Below are positions 33,949 to 43,306 of a DNA stretch of 64,000 bases, piece after piece. Every line of letters starts with the position of its first letter. Within the stretch, counting starts at the first letter, position 1. The notes beneath the pieces are model-generated. The model made no database searches and was not told the origin of the DNA. It worked only from the letters and a program-made list of their open reading frames with translations. The DNA is from Arenibacter sp041392165 (GTDB lineage Bacteria; Bacteroidota; Bacteroidia; Flavobacteriales; Flavobacteriaceae), in NCBI GenBank assembly GCA_041392165.1, contig JAWKMN010000002.1, positions 372,001 through 436,000 on the forward strand, given 5' to 3'. The position numbers were made by a program, and so were the translations under genes.

Positions 33949-34638
33949 CTAGGCCGTTTTTTCCGGGGAAATATACTTGTACACCCATCCGGCCAAAATG
34001 GCACCTACGATAGGTGCTACCCAAAATAGCCATAATTGGCCCATGGCCCAATCCCCTACAAATAAAGCCTGACTAGTACTTCTTGCCGGATTTACCGAGG
34101 TATTGGTTACCGGGATGCTTATTAAGTGTATGAGGGTCAGGCCCAAACCTATGGCCAGTCCTGCAAAACCCTTGGGAACCCGTGAATGTGTAACTCCCAA
34201 GATGATGATGAGAAACATAAAGGTCATAACAATTTCCGTAATTAAAGCGGACATCATGTTATAACCATCCGGGGAATGTTCCCCATATCCATTGGCGGCA
34301 AACCCTCCGATTTCAAATCCGGATTTTCCACTGGCAATAAGATATAGAATACCGGCACCTACTATTCCACCAAGTACTTGGGCCACAATATAGGGAAGCA
34401 GTTCTTTTTTGTTGAACCTGCCGCCTATCCAAAGTCCAATGGATACTGCCGGATTCAAATGACATCCCGAAACATGCCCAATAGCATAGGCCATGGTAAG
34501 CACGGTTAATCCAAAGGCCATGGCAACGCCTACGAAGCCAATTCCCAATTCCGGATATGCGGCGGCCAATACAGCGCTTCCACATCCTCCTAAGACCAAC
34601 CACAAGGTTCCAATAAATTCTGCGACTAATTTTTTCAT
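33949..34638 (-). CDS. aqpZ: Aquaporin (AqpZ type)
   Basis: A 229-residue water channel with six membrane segments and two NPA motifs, HLNPAVS (about 60-66) and SVNPARSTSQ (about 182-191). The second NPAR is followed by Ser, the water-channel type. The GlpF paralogue at 46576 has Asp there. EFIGTLWLVLGGCGSA at the start and PIVGAILAGWVYKY at the end are typical. It is monocistronic and convergent with the arginine operon. Confidence 0.93.
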   Translation of the reverse strand: MKKLVAEFIGTLWLVLGGCGSAVLAAAYPELGIGFVGVAMAFGLTVLTMAYAIGHVSGCHLNPAVSIGLWIGGRFNKKELLPYIVAQVLGGIVGAGILYLIASGKSGFEIGGFAANGYGEHSPDGYNMMSALITEIVMTFMFLIIILGVTHSRVPKGFAGLAIGLGLTLIHLISIPVTNTSVNPARSTSQALFVGDWAMGQLWLFWVAPIVGAILAGWVYKYISPEKTA

Positions 34639-35110
34639 ATTTTATTTTGTTTTGGTGGTTATTAATGATTACCCTAATATAATAAATACTTGCACTCAAA
34701 ATTTATTTAATGCACTAATTTTCAATGCATAAGATTCAAGGTTAAAAATAGCTTTAGACGGACCTTCCCGGACCCACCCGCCTAAAAGCGGGACAGTTAC
34801 TGCCAATGATGGAGAGCTCTAGCAAATACAGACGGGATAGAATGGCCTAGGTCTTGGGGAAATTACCAAAGTATTGGGAATGCGTAGGGGCTATTATTTT
34901 ATGGATAGATTTGTTCCCCCTCCTTGGGAGGGGGCTAGGGGGAGGATTTTATGACAGGGTAATCATCAATGTTGACGATCTATTTCTTCAAACAAAAACG
35001 GATTGCTGAGCTAAAATCCCAATACTAACAAAAAGATAATATTGGCATTGCGTCAATGAAAATTACTTCCTTATATTGTAAGCTGTTAACCACCATTATT
35101 AAATGTACCT
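34639..35110. other. Intergenic region with dispersed repeats
   Basis: 472 bases without a gene. On the left is the AT-rich aquaporin promoter region. In the middle are CCCGC-ctaaaa-GCGGG (34777-34792) and the strong palindrome at 34916-34934. On the right is the metallophosphoesterase leader. No RNA gene was recognised. Confidence 0.6.
34916..34934. repeat. C/G-rich palindromic dispersed repeat
   Basis: CCCCCTC (34916-34922) and GAGGGGG (34928-34934) form a perfect stem followed by ctagggggagg. This is the familiar 'ccccctcc-ttgg-gagggggctagggggagg' repeat of Bacteroidota intergenic DNA. Confidence 0.6.
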
Positions 35111-36097
35111 ATGAAATCTAGATTTGTTTTTTTGCTTTTGATTATGTTAACCACTTCAATCCAATCCCAGGACATTGCCCAATTACACTTCAATGCCAAT
35201 AAAGAATTTAAGGTGGTACAGTTTACCGATACCCATGTTAACGTAGAGCTTGGTAAAAACATGGATGTGTTTGTTACCGTAAAAAAAATATTGGATATGG
35301 AAAAGCCCGATTTAGTGGTGCTAACGGGAGATGTTGCCACTGATGGCAATCCGGAAAAAACATATAAGGAATTTGAAGCTGTTTTTACAGCTGCCAAAAC
35401 GCCCTGGATCGTCACTTTGGGAAACCATGATTCCCAAGCCGATCTTTCCCGGAAAGAAGTGGCCGACTTCCTCCAAAATTTAAACTACTGTTTAAATAAT
35501 GATCAAGGGGAGACCTATGGGAACTCCAATTTTGTATATCCTGTCCGCGGTAGAGATAGCAAGAACCAAGCGCTTATTTACATCATGGATTCCAATGCCT
35601 ATAGTACCCTAAAGCCCGAAGTGGATGGATGGGGTTGGTTTGATAATAGTCAGGTAAGCTGGTACAAGGAGAAAAGTAAGGAGTTTACCAGGAAGAACAA
35701 TGACAAGCCCCTGCCGGCGATTGCTTTTTTTCACATTCCGTTGCCCGAGTATTACCAGGCATGGAAGAACAAAAAAGTAAAGGCTATAGGAAAGCGCAAA
35801 GAACAGGAATGTGGTCCGGAAATTAATACGGGCATGTTTGCGGCCATGTTGGAAGCCAAGGATGTGATGGGTACTTTTGTGGGCCACGACCATAACAACG
35901 ATTATATAGGGGTGCATTACAATATGGCCCTGGCCTATGGTAGGGTCACCAAGACAAAAACGTATAACAAAGCTCCAGTAGAAGGGGCAAGAATAATTGT
36001 CTTAAAGGAGGGGGAGCGCAGTTTTGATACCTGGATACGGGAGGTAAATGGGAAAAAAGTATATTCATGTTCCTGGCCTAGCTCCTTTGTGGAATAG
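35111..36097 (+). CDS. Secreted metallophosphoesterase (purple acid phosphatase-like)
   Basis: This 328-residue protein has a signal peptide (about 1-19, ending SIQSQ). The calcineurin-type metal motifs are in order: TDTHVN (DxH), TGDVATDG, LGNHDSQ, FFHIPLPEYYQ and GHDHNND. The layout matches the Bacteroidota single-domain phosphatases related to Sia1/DR1119-like enzymes. It is periplasmic or secreted. The substrate is unknown; phosphate monoesters are likely. Transcribed alone. Confidence 0.87.
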   Translation: MKSRFVFLLLIMLTTSIQSQDIAQLHFNANKEFKVVQFTDTHVNVELGKNMDVFVTVKKILDMEKPDLVVLTGDVATDGNPEKTYKEFEAVFTAAKTPWIVTLGNHDSQADLSRKEVADFLQNLNYCLNNDQGETYGNSNFVYPVRGRDSKNQALIYIMDSNAYSTLKPEVDGWGWFDNSQVSWYKEKSKEFTRKNNDKPLPAIAFFHIPLPEYYQAWKNKKVKAIGKRKEQECGPEINTGMFAAMLEAKDVMGTFVGHDHNNDYIGVHYNMALAYGRVTKTKTYNKAPVEGARIIVLKEGERSFDTWIREVNGKKVYSCSWPSSFVE

Positions 36098-36187
36098 ATG
36101 GGCCATTGTTGGATAGGTCTGTCTTTTACGGCTAAACGAGGAGCCCGTACCGGCGGTAACTAAAAGGTTTCCCGGCCAAGAGTTAAT

Positions 36188-36769
36188 TTACTGGCCATTG
36201 GCCATTTTTAACACCTTCTGTGCCTGTGCCATATGACGTTGATTGTGGTAGATGACTACCCTAAAGGTATCGCCCAATCTAAGCTTGATCCATTTTGAAA
36301 TGGAAATGCCCGTTTTGGTCTTGATGAGATCTACCTCTTTGGATTTGTTCAATAGGTTGGCTATGGCCTGTTGCTGGTCTATAAACTTTTTTACGGTGTC
36401 CATGTCTAGCTTACTGCCTATCGGATCCATAGCGGTAAAGGTTTTCATCTTGTTCAGCTTTTCCCTGGGGAGCATGGTCCTGGCAAAATAGTTGCCCAAC
36501 CACCCGCTTTTGAATATTGGTGTAGGTCGATGTTGGGAAGATGTTATGCGTTTTTCTATTTCGGGAATATAGTAATCCCCATATCGGTTTAAATGTTCCA
36601 AGCATTCCAAAATACTCCAGCTATTAGGGGCATATTTCCAGTTCAAGGTATCTAAGGGCAAGGTCTTAAAACGCTCGGCCTTGCTTTTGTTTTCTTGGGT
36701 ACGCTCCAATAAATCCTGCAATAATTCAGTAGAAAGCATGTCTTTAAATTTTAGATCAAAAATTGACAT
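36188..36769 (-). CDS. DinB family protein
   Basis: This 193-residue four-helix DinB/YfiT-like protein has the metal-type histidines in WSILECLEHLNRYGDYY and near the end YHNQRHMAQAQKVL. Family members are often metal-dependent thiol transferases, but this subgroup is uncharacterised. An alternative start is Met11 (36739). It lies last in a four-gene minus-strand run, 27 bases after the Crp/Fnr gene. Confidence 0.8.
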   Translation of the reverse strand: MSIFDLKFKDMLSTELLQDLLERTQENKSKAERFKTLPLDTLNWKYAPNSWSILECLEHLNRYGDYYIPEIEKRITSSQHRPTPIFKSGWLGNYFARTMLPREKLNKMKTFTAMDPIGSKLDMDTVKKFIDQQQAIANLLNKSKEVDLIKTKTGISISKWIKLRLGDTFRVVIYHNQRHMAQAQKVLKMANGQ

Positions 36770-36796
36770 TTTTTATTCTTGAAACATTGATCCAAA

Positions 36797-37333
36797 TCAA
36801 GATTTTTTGATCCTGGACAACGTTTCGGGGGTCATTCGTAAATAGGAGGCTATGTATTTGTGCGGTATTTCCTGAAAGAGCTGGGGAGAACGTTTTAGGA
36901 CTCTCCTATATCTTTCCGTGGGCGACATGGTCAGAATATCGCGTTCCCTTTCCATCTGCTGTAGTACCAATTGCTCTAACAGTAGTTGCCAGGTATTCAT
37001 ATTTTTCGGAGAGGATTGCATAAACTCCATAAAAGTGGCCTTGTCTATTACTTTTACAGTGGTTTTTTTTAGTGCCTGTATATGCAGATCGGAAGGTTTT
37101 TCAGCCAAAAAGGAATCCAGTGCAGTAATAAAATTATGGGTATAACCAAACCTAATGGTGTGTTCTTCATTTTCCTCCACCACATAAATTCTTAAACTCC
37201 CCTGTGCCACCCAATAGAGATTAGTGTCCGTACTGCCCTGTACCTTTAAAAATTGGTTCCTGCCGAGTTCAAGGACATTGGTCCATAACCCCTTATGTTC
37301 TATGCTTTCAACGAGGTCGGTAACTGCCGTCAT
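36797..37333 (-). CDS. Crp/Fnr family transcription regulator
   Basis: This 178-residue regulator has a cyclic-nucleotide-binding-like beta-roll (about 15-120) and a short C-terminal HTH ending IASYLRMTPETLSRIKKS. It lacks Fnr cysteines. This subgroup is frequently paired with a small dehydrogenase and DinB in Bacteroidota and senses unknown signals. It lies 11 bases downstream of the MDR dehydrogenase gene and may control the group. Confidence 0.85.
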   Translation of the reverse strand: MTAVTDLVESIEHKGLWTNVLELGRNQFLKVQGSTDTNLYWVAQGSLRIYVVEENEEHTIRFGYTHNFITALDSFLAEKPSDLHIQALKKTTVKVIDKATFMEFMQSSPKNMNTWQLLLEQLVLQQMERERDILTMSPTERYRRVLKRSPQLFQEIPHKYIASYLRMTPETLSRIKKS

Positions 37334-37344
37334 TGCATTTTGGA

Positions 37345-38319
37345 TTAGGGTTTGTTGCTCATCACTATTTTCCCCATATGTTTTCCATCTCCAAAATATT
37401 GGATCAATCTCCCTGCATCTTTAAGGGGATATGGGCCGTCTATTTGGCATTGTATTTTCTGCTGTGCAAACAGCTCACAGATATATTCCAATCCAATATT
37501 CGATTTTAAGGCGAGTATCTTTAACCTTTTGGAACTGAACAGGGGGACAAGTTTTCCCCATAGCAATAATCCAATGAGATTGAATGGCTTGCCGCCAATA
37601 CTTACATATTGTCCTGAAGGGTTTAAAGCGTTTAGATAGCTTAGCGAAGCTTTGTTGGACTTACAATCCAAGATAAGGTCGTACGTTTCCCCTGCTCTGG
37701 TGAAATTTACTTTTTTATAGTCCATTACATGATCGTAACCGAGCGATGTCATCATGGCCAATTTTTCTTGGGAATCTACCCCCGTTACTTTACAATTGTA
37801 AAGTTTGGCCAACTGTAGACCAATGGTTCCCACACCACCACCTCCGCCATTGATCAGAATTTTTTGGCCTTCCTTTATTTTCCCTGAGTCCCTTAGTGCC
37901 TGCAATGCGAGGCAGGAGGCGTGTGGAATGGCTGCAGCCTCTTCAAAACTTAGCGATTTGGGTTTTAGGATTACCGACTTTTCGTTAATGCTGATATATT
38001 CTGCAAAGGTTCCAAAGCCATATTCCGAGGGATCTCCCATTACCTCATCCCCAATTTTAAACTTGGTGGCCTTTGCCCCCGAGGACACTATGGTACCGGA
38101 CAATTCCATTCCTAAACTACCATTTTTGGGTTTAAGGATACCAAACATTAATCGGTATAGATAGGGTTTGCCCAAGGCCAAAATCCAGTCGTAGTCGTTC
38201 ACGGCAGTGGCAGTGATCTTTATGAGTACCTCATTTTCTTTGGGCAAGGGTGTAGGTACTTCCGTTAGCTTGGCCACCTTTGCAGGCGGACCATAGGTTT
38301 CACATTTTATAGCCTTCAT
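37345..38319 (-). CDS. MDR-family NAD(P)-dependent alcohol dehydrogenase/quinone reductase-like
   Basis: This 324-residue medium-chain dehydrogenase has the GroES-like N-domain (NDYDWILALGKP, MGDPSEYGFGTFAEYI) and the Rossmann motif INGGGGGVGTIGLQLAK near 158-174. The structural-zinc cysteines are missing, so it is closer to quinone oxidoreductase/zeta-crystallin-like members. The substrate is unknown. It is in a run with Crp/Fnr and DinB. Confidence 0.85.
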   Translation of the reverse strand: MKAIKCETYGPPAKVAKLTEVPTPLPKENEVLIKITATAVNDYDWILALGKPYLYRLMFGILKPKNGSLGMELSGTIVSSGAKATKFKIGDEVMGDPSEYGFGTFAEYISINEKSVILKPKSLSFEEAAAIPHASCLALQALRDSGKIKEGQKILINGGGGGVGTIGLQLAKLYNCKVTGVDSQEKLAMMTSLGYDHVMDYKKVNFTRAGETYDLILDCKSNKASLSYLNALNPSGQYVSIGGKPFNLIGLLLWGKLVPLFSSKRLKILALKSNIGLEYICELFAQQKIQCQIDGPYPLKDAGRLIQYFGDGKHMGKIVMSNKP

Positions 38320-38345
38320 TTGGTTTTATTAAGTTCCTAAGTTAA

Positions 38346-39758
38346 TCATTTGATCTTTATGGGCTTTTCAAAATCTTCCGTCATATTATAGGGCATTTTC
38401 CAAATTTCGCCTTTGAAATTGCCAAAATAGAGTTCGGACTTACTGGGTTGGTGCGAATCTCCATCCGCCCAGAAAAAACAAAACGGTGCTTCATAATTTA
38501 TGGGTCTTCGTACATAGGAATGACTCAGGGCACTGTTCTCCGTTATAACTTTGATTTTTTTCCAGGTTTCCCCTTGGTCTTCCGATTGCCAAATAGCCAA
38601 TTCCCCTCCCACGCCCCAATCCTGGGCACCTTTTTCCGTTGGCCCTACAATTTTCCAGTCGCCTTTCCCAATAAAAAGACTTCCCATATCATAATTATGG
38701 TCGGAAGTGGTCACCACCTTAGTTTGCCATTGCATACCGTTCCATTTGGTAATGCACCATTCGTAAGAGGCACTTTTCGGACCTGGTTCATGACCGTTAC
38801 TTCTTATATACAGGCAGGCTGGATTTCCATCGGCATCATAGCCCATATCTTTAAGGTAAACATTTTTTTCCAGGGAGCCATAATCTACTACTTTGGCCGA
38901 ACTGTCCATATCTTCCACTGGAAGCTTCATTTTTATATGATTTACGGTAGTCCAGGTAGAGCCGAAGTCGATAGACTGAATATAATAAAGATCGGTTCTT
39001 TTGTCTACATTCCCATTGGGATGTCTGTTAAAAAACGTACCCAATACCTTACCGTTGTATATATCGCTTACTTGGTAGTGACCTGATTTTTCCCCTTCTT
39101 TTTCCGGTATGGCGGCAAGTATATTATCGGCTGTCCAGTTGATTCCGTCCTTACTTGTTTCGAAATAGAGTTGACGTACCCCGGTATATTTTGTAAAGAA
39201 ATGAAAAAAGCCATAATCGGTATATCGGGGTTGGGGGTAGGTCATTTCTTCTTCTGTAATCTGTACAAACTCTTGAATGGAATACGGCATCTTGCTTTTG
39301 TATTTGAATCCTGGTCTTGTAGTGCCTCTTCCACTGATAAACACCCATATATACCCGGCACCATCAATGAGTATAGAGGGGTTGTCATGTGGATCGTCTA
39401 CCCCGTTTTTATCATGGACCACGGTGGGTTTGGAAAGCATTTCCGTTTTATGGTTAAACTCCCCTATCATGCAGAGCAAGTAATTTTGATCTTCAGAGAC
39501 GGTGCCTCCATAGACAAAGAATGTTTTTTTAACTTCCGGGGCATAAATGGCCAAAGGCATATGCTTGGCGGTGTATGTGCCCAATGCCCCTGAGTATTTG
39601 TCCCCATATTCATACTTCTGATTTAATTGGAACCAAATGCCCTTATAACCATTCATCTTAGTGTTGTTCAGATGCTGCCCATAAGCATTTCCACCAAATA
39701 GGACAATAAAAATAAGCGCCAATAAAATGAGATGTCTTTTTGTGGTATTAATTTCCAT
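38346..39758 (-). CDS. BNR-4 repeat secreted protein (possible polysaccharide lyase/hydrolase)
   Basis: This 470-residue protein has a signal peptide (to about residue 28, NAYGQ). A BNR_4-type beta-propeller follows: GVDDPHDNPSILIDGAGYIWVF, the GRGTTRP turn, several Asp-box-like blades (SIDFGSTWTTV, SEDQGETWKKI) and SHSYVRRP near the end. The BNR_4 fold includes the PL24/PL25 ulvan lyases and relatives, which would fit an alga-associated flavobacterium, but catalytic residues cannot be assigned here. It lies 26 bases upstream of the dehydrogenase on the same strand. Confidence 0.75.
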   Translation of the reverse strand: MEINTTKRHLILLALIFIVLFGGNAYGQHLNNTKMNGYKGIWFQLNQKYEYGDKYSGALGTYTAKHMPLAIYAPEVKKTFFVYGGTVSEDQNYLLCMIGEFNHKTEMLSKPTVVHDKNGVDDPHDNPSILIDGAGYIWVFISGRGTTRPGFKYKSKMPYSIQEFVQITEEEMTYPQPRYTDYGFFHFFTKYTGVRQLYFETSKDGINWTADNILAAIPEKEGEKSGHYQVSDIYNGKVLGTFFNRHPNGNVDKRTDLYYIQSIDFGSTWTTVNHIKMKLPVEDMDSSAKVVDYGSLEKNVYLKDMGYDADGNPACLYIRSNGHEPGPKSASYEWCITKWNGMQWQTKVVTTSDHNYDMGSLFIGKGDWKIVGPTEKGAQDWGVGGELAIWQSEDQGETWKKIKVITENSALSHSYVRRPINYEAPFCFFWADGDSHQPSKSELYFGNFKGEIWKMPYNMTEDFEKPIKIK

Positions 39759-40423
39759 TTTCTTTATTCTGTTTTGCTAAAGCATTTTTTATGCAACTAT
39801 ACATTTATATTCCCATGTCCCATGAAACCCAGACTTCCCATATGGCGACATCACTGTGTTGAAAATTTAAAATGTTTCGCTGTGAAGGAGCAAAATCCGT
39901 AACACCAAATATATCTGTCTCTATAGGATTCTTGAAAACCTGTGTGAATTTTTTCGGCATTGGAAATGGGTTGTTTTTTTGATTATTTTCTTTAGATGAC
40001 ACTGCTTTGAATCTGAAGAATAAAATTCGTAATCCTAGTCCAATATAGCAATTCTATGTCTTTTATTTCTGTTTCAAGGTTCAACTTTGGGCAATATACC
40101 ATTGGCAATCAATAATATACAATACAGGGAGCTCGGTAAACAGTAATGAATGGTTAGAAAATGGTAATTTTACAGAGAAAAGAGAATACAGGAGTCACTT
40201 CTCCATAGGCCCAATTTCAGGGCGAAGTCACACAAGATATTGTCGCTATTTGTGCAACTTCCCTACTGATGGTTATCGAAAGCTCCGAAATAAGACTCTG
40301 TAGAAGTGACTACGACAGAAATTGCAGGGTGCCGTCTATAGGAAACACTCCCATTCTTTAAAATGGGATATGTTCAATATCGAATCAATAAGGCACTAGA
40401 ATATAGGGGAGGGGATTTAAGCC
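39759..40423. other. Gene-poor stretch with inverted repeats
   Basis: 665 bases with no gene I can support. A 65-codon frame on the minus strand (39805-40002) has no recognised motif. AGTCACTTCT (40193-40202) and AGAAGTGACT (40302-40311) are perfect inverted 10-mers. CAATTTC and GAAATTG lie just inside and outside them in a non-nested order. It may be remnant or structural DNA. Confidence 0.5.
39805..40002 (-). CDS. Hypothetical small ORF (doubtful)
   Basis: A 65-codon frame, hydrophilic at the start (SSKENNQKNN) and Trp-rich at the end (AIWEVWVSWDMG). No signal peptide, domain or neighbour relation was recognised. It could be chance or a gene fragment. Confidence 0.2.
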   Translation of the reverse strand: MSSKENNQKNNPFPMPKKFTQVFKNPIETDIFGVTDFAPSQRNILNFQHSDVAIWEVWVSWDMGI

Positions 40424-41266
40424 CTATTTTATCATTCCCAGATTAATGACTTCCTGTGGGGTGAGGTGCCGCCAGTGCCCGCGGGGCAGATCTTTTTTGG
40501 TAAGTCCGGCATAGACTACCCTATCCAATTTTACGACCTCGTATTCCAATTCTTCAAAAATACGTCTCACAATTTTGTTTCGGGTACTCTTGAGTTCTAT
40601 TCCTATTTCCCGCTTAGGGGCATTTTCAATAAAACTAATATCATCTACCCGGACCACGCTATCGTCTATAGTAATGCCTTCCTTGATCTTAAGGAGATCC
40701 TCGCCCCTTAAGTTTTTGTTCAGTTCTACATGGTAGATTTTTCGGAGTCCGTTTTTCGGTTTCGTAAGTCGCTTCGTCATTTCCCCGTCATTTGTAAATA
40801 ATAACAGACCGGTGGTGTTCTTGTCCATTCTTCCCACGGCCGAAAGTTTGGATTTGGAGGCATTGGAAATTAGGGAGGCCACGGTTCTTTTTCCGTATTC
40901 ATCCTTTGCCGAGGTTACAAAATCTTTAGGTTTGTTCAGTAGTACATATTCCTTTTTCTCCGGATTTAGCAAACGGCCATCAAATTTTACTTCATCGGTA
41001 AGTTTTACCTTGTATCCCATTTCGGTAATTGGTTTGCCATTTACGGTAATGTTTCCCGCAGAGATATAAATATCCGCATCCCTACGTGAACATACACCGG
41101 AGTTGGCTACATAACGATTGAGGCGCATTACATTGGGATCGGAAGGTGGTTTTGCCTCCGTTTTCTTTTTTATAGGTGCGTTGCCCCGTGCATGGCTCTT
41201 TTTTCTAAAATTGCCCCCTTGTCTTCCTGATGGTTTCCTGTCTTTATTGGAATCTGACCTACTCAT
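40424..41266 (-). CDS. rluB: RluB/RsuA-family pseudouridine synthase
   Basis: This 280-residue enzyme isomerises uridine in rRNA. A basic disordered N-terminus (about 1-45) precedes an S4 domain (MRLNRYVANSGVCSRRDAD). The catalytic domain has GRMDKNTTGLLLFTND, which holds the catalytic Asp (about 145), and ends RGHWRHLTPQEV. It is closest to RluB, which modifies 23S rRNA; RluE/F or RsuA are alternatives. It lies 74 bases downstream of the UbiA gene. Confidence 0.88.
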   Translation of the reverse strand: MSRSDSNKDRKPSGRQGGNFRKKSHARGNAPIKKKTEAKPPSDPNVMRLNRYVANSGVCSRRDADIYISAGNITVNGKPITEMGYKVKLTDEVKFDGRLLNPEKKEYVLLNKPKDFVTSAKDEYGKRTVASLISNASKSKLSAVGRMDKNTTGLLLFTNDGEMTKRLTKPKNGLRKIYHVELNKNLRGEDLLKIKEGITIDDSVVRVDDISFIENAPKREIGIELKSTRNKIVRRIFEELEYEVVKLDRVVYAGLTKKDLPRGHWRHLTPQEVINLGMIK

Positions 41267-41340
41267 ATGTACTGTAATTTATGGCAAAGGTAGCAAAGGA
41301 AATCGTATGAATAAGCTATTATGGCCCTTATTAGTGATTC

Positions 41341-42246
41341 TTAGAGAATTCTGTTCAAAACAAGATCAACATTGATCAATAAAATACTGAAAACTCCCAG
41401 TACGATGATCAATTTTAGAATATTATGCAGCCATACATAGTGTTTTTTGCTATCCGATTTTACCAGGAGCAATAGGAAACCTAAAAGCAAAAAAATACAG
41501 CCTATAAAATAGAGGTACATATAGCCTATATCAAAATATTTGATCAGGAGAAAGGCGGGAAGCAGTGTTAGGACAATCAAAATAGAGATACAGGTCTTGG
41601 AAAATTTGGGGCTGTACAATATGGGGATGGTCTTATAGTTCTGGGCCATATCCCCGGCCATATTTTCCAGGTCTTTTATCATTTCCCTGGCCAAAATCAA
41701 TAAGAAAAGAAAAAGGGCATGTACAAAAATTACAGTGTCAAAGTTTTTGTAATATACAAAAACGGCAAAAAACGGAGCAATGGCCAGGGTTGCCGAAACG
41801 AAATTGCCCAAAAAGGGAACCTTCTTTAATTTGTGCGAATAGAACCAAATACCAAAAATATAGGCGGAAAAAAATACAACCGCCTTAAAGGAGACATAAC
41901 TGGCAAAGAATACCGATAGGAAATTTAATACGAAATAGGTGGAGAGCTTGGTCCGTTGACTAACCAGACGGTCTAGCATACTCTTTCTAGGTTTGTTGAT
42001 CAGGTCTTTTTCCGCATCGTAGAAATTGTTGATGATATAGCCAGAGGCTATGACCAGGGCGGAACTGAGTACAATAACGAACAGGTTGCCATCAAAAACA
42101 ACCTTGCGCAAGGGCAGATGGGGAGCTAAAATATATATGGAGGCCAGGTATTGTGCCAAAATGACCATAAGGATATTGTATCCACGGACCACGGAAAACA
42201 GGCTCAGAAACTTTAAAAGCAAGAGCTTGTTTTTTCTATTAAGCAT
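41341..42246 (-). CDS. UbiA-family prenyltransferase (geranylgeranylglycerol-phosphate type)
   Basis: A 301-residue integral membrane prenyltransferase with about 8 helices and the two Asp-rich motifs NNFYDAEKD (about 67-75) and DLENMAGDMAQNYKT. It groups by sequence character with archaeal-like GGGP synthase annotations of Bacteroidota. The true acceptor is unknown. It sits next to mevalonate kinase, which supplies prenyl diphosphate precursors, with 11 bases between. Confidence 0.8.
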   Translation of the reverse strand: MLNRKNKLLLLKFLSLFSVVRGYNILMVILAQYLASIYILAPHLPLRKVVFDGNLFVIVLSSALVIASGYIINNFYDAEKDLINKPRKSMLDRLVSQRTKLSTYFVLNFLSVFFASYVSFKAVVFFSAYIFGIWFYSHKLKKVPFLGNFVSATLAIAPFFAVFVYYKNFDTVIFVHALFLFLLILAREMIKDLENMAGDMAQNYKTIPILYSPKFSKTCISILIVLTLLPAFLLIKYFDIGYMYLYFIGCIFLLLGFLLLLVKSDSKKHYVWLHNILKLIIVLGVFSILLINVDLVLNRIL

Positions 42247-42257
42247 CGGGAAGTTGG

Positions 42258-43196
42258 TTAGAAGTTATATACTACTTCCAGATTATAGCCCTTTAGGGCT
42301 TTTTTGGCTTTGTCAAAGTCTTCGGTAAAGCCTAAAATATAGCCTCCGCCACCAGAACCACAGAGTTTTAGGTAATAGTCGTTGGTATCTATTCCCTGTT
42401 TCCAGAGTTTATGGAATTCCACGGGTATCATGGGTTTAAAATTATCCAGTACCACATGGGACAATTGCTTTAAATTTCCGAACAACGATTTTACGTTCCC
42501 ATTAATAAAATCCTCTACACAGGCATCGGTGTGCTTAATAAACTGATCTTTTAACATGGCCCGGAACCCTTCGTGTTTCATTTGTTCCATAAATAAATGT
42601 ACCATAGGCGCAGTTTCGCCGGTACTGCCACTGTCCAATAGGAATACGGCTCCCTTGCCATCCAGGTTTTGGGATGGGATACTGGTAGATTCTATATTGT
42701 CTTTGGAATTTATCAGAATAGGCAGGCTCAAATAGCTGTTCAGTGGGTCTAGACCTGAGGATTTGCCGTGGAAAAACGATTCCATTTTCCCAAAAATAGC
42801 TTTCAATGTTAATAGTTTTTCCCTGGTAAGATTTTCTAAAACGGTAATTTTTTCAATAGCATATTTATCGTAAATGGCCGCCACCAAGGCACCACTGCTA
42901 CCCACGCCATAACCTTGGGGAATGGAACTGTCAAAATACATACCGTTGGCCACATCCTTATTCAAGGCCTCAAGATCAAAAGTTACCAATTTATGGTCTT
43001 TTTGCTGCAGCTCTTTTAAGTATTCTGCAAAGGCCCTAAGGTTGTCGTTCGATTTCTTAGCGGCTTCGGAATCCTTATTTTTTGATTTTAGCGCCCCCTT
43101 AAAAAAATTATAGGGAATGGAAAGTCCTTTGGAATCCTTAATGATTCCATATTCTCCAAAAAGTAGGATTTTAGAGTAAAATAACGGTCCTTTCAT
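42258..43196 (-). CDS. mvk: Mevalonate kinase (GHMP kinase)
   Basis: This 312-residue GHMP kinase phosphorylates mevalonate. It shows KILLFGEYGI (about 9-18), the P-loop PQGYGVGSSGALVAA (about 94-108), and the C-terminal LCGSGGGGYILGFTED. Together with diphosphomevalonate decarboxylase it marks the mevalonate route used by Flavobacteriia. The other steps are not in the window. It lies in a minus-strand run of four genes. Confidence 0.87.
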   Translation of the reverse strand: MKGPLFYSKILLFGEYGIIKDSKGLSIPYNFFKGALKSKNKDSEAAKKSNDNLRAFAEYLKELQQKDHKLVTFDLEALNKDVANGMYFDSSIPQGYGVGSSGALVAAIYDKYAIEKITVLENLTREKLLTLKAIFGKMESFFHGKSSGLDPLNSYLSLPILINSKDNIESTSIPSQNLDGKGAVFLLDSGSTGETAPMVHLFMEQMKHEGFRAMLKDQFIKHTDACVEDFINGNVKSLFGNLKQLSHVVLDNFKPMIPVEFHKLWKQGIDTNDYYLKLCGSGGGGYILGFTEDFDKAKKALKGYNLEVVYNF

Positions 43197-43306
43197 TTCT
43201 TTAAGATAAAATAAATAATTGAAATACTTGCAAAGACATTAAATTAATAATTCATAATAATAGAATAAATAACGTTGTATTCCATTATAAATTATTCAAT
43301 GGAAAA

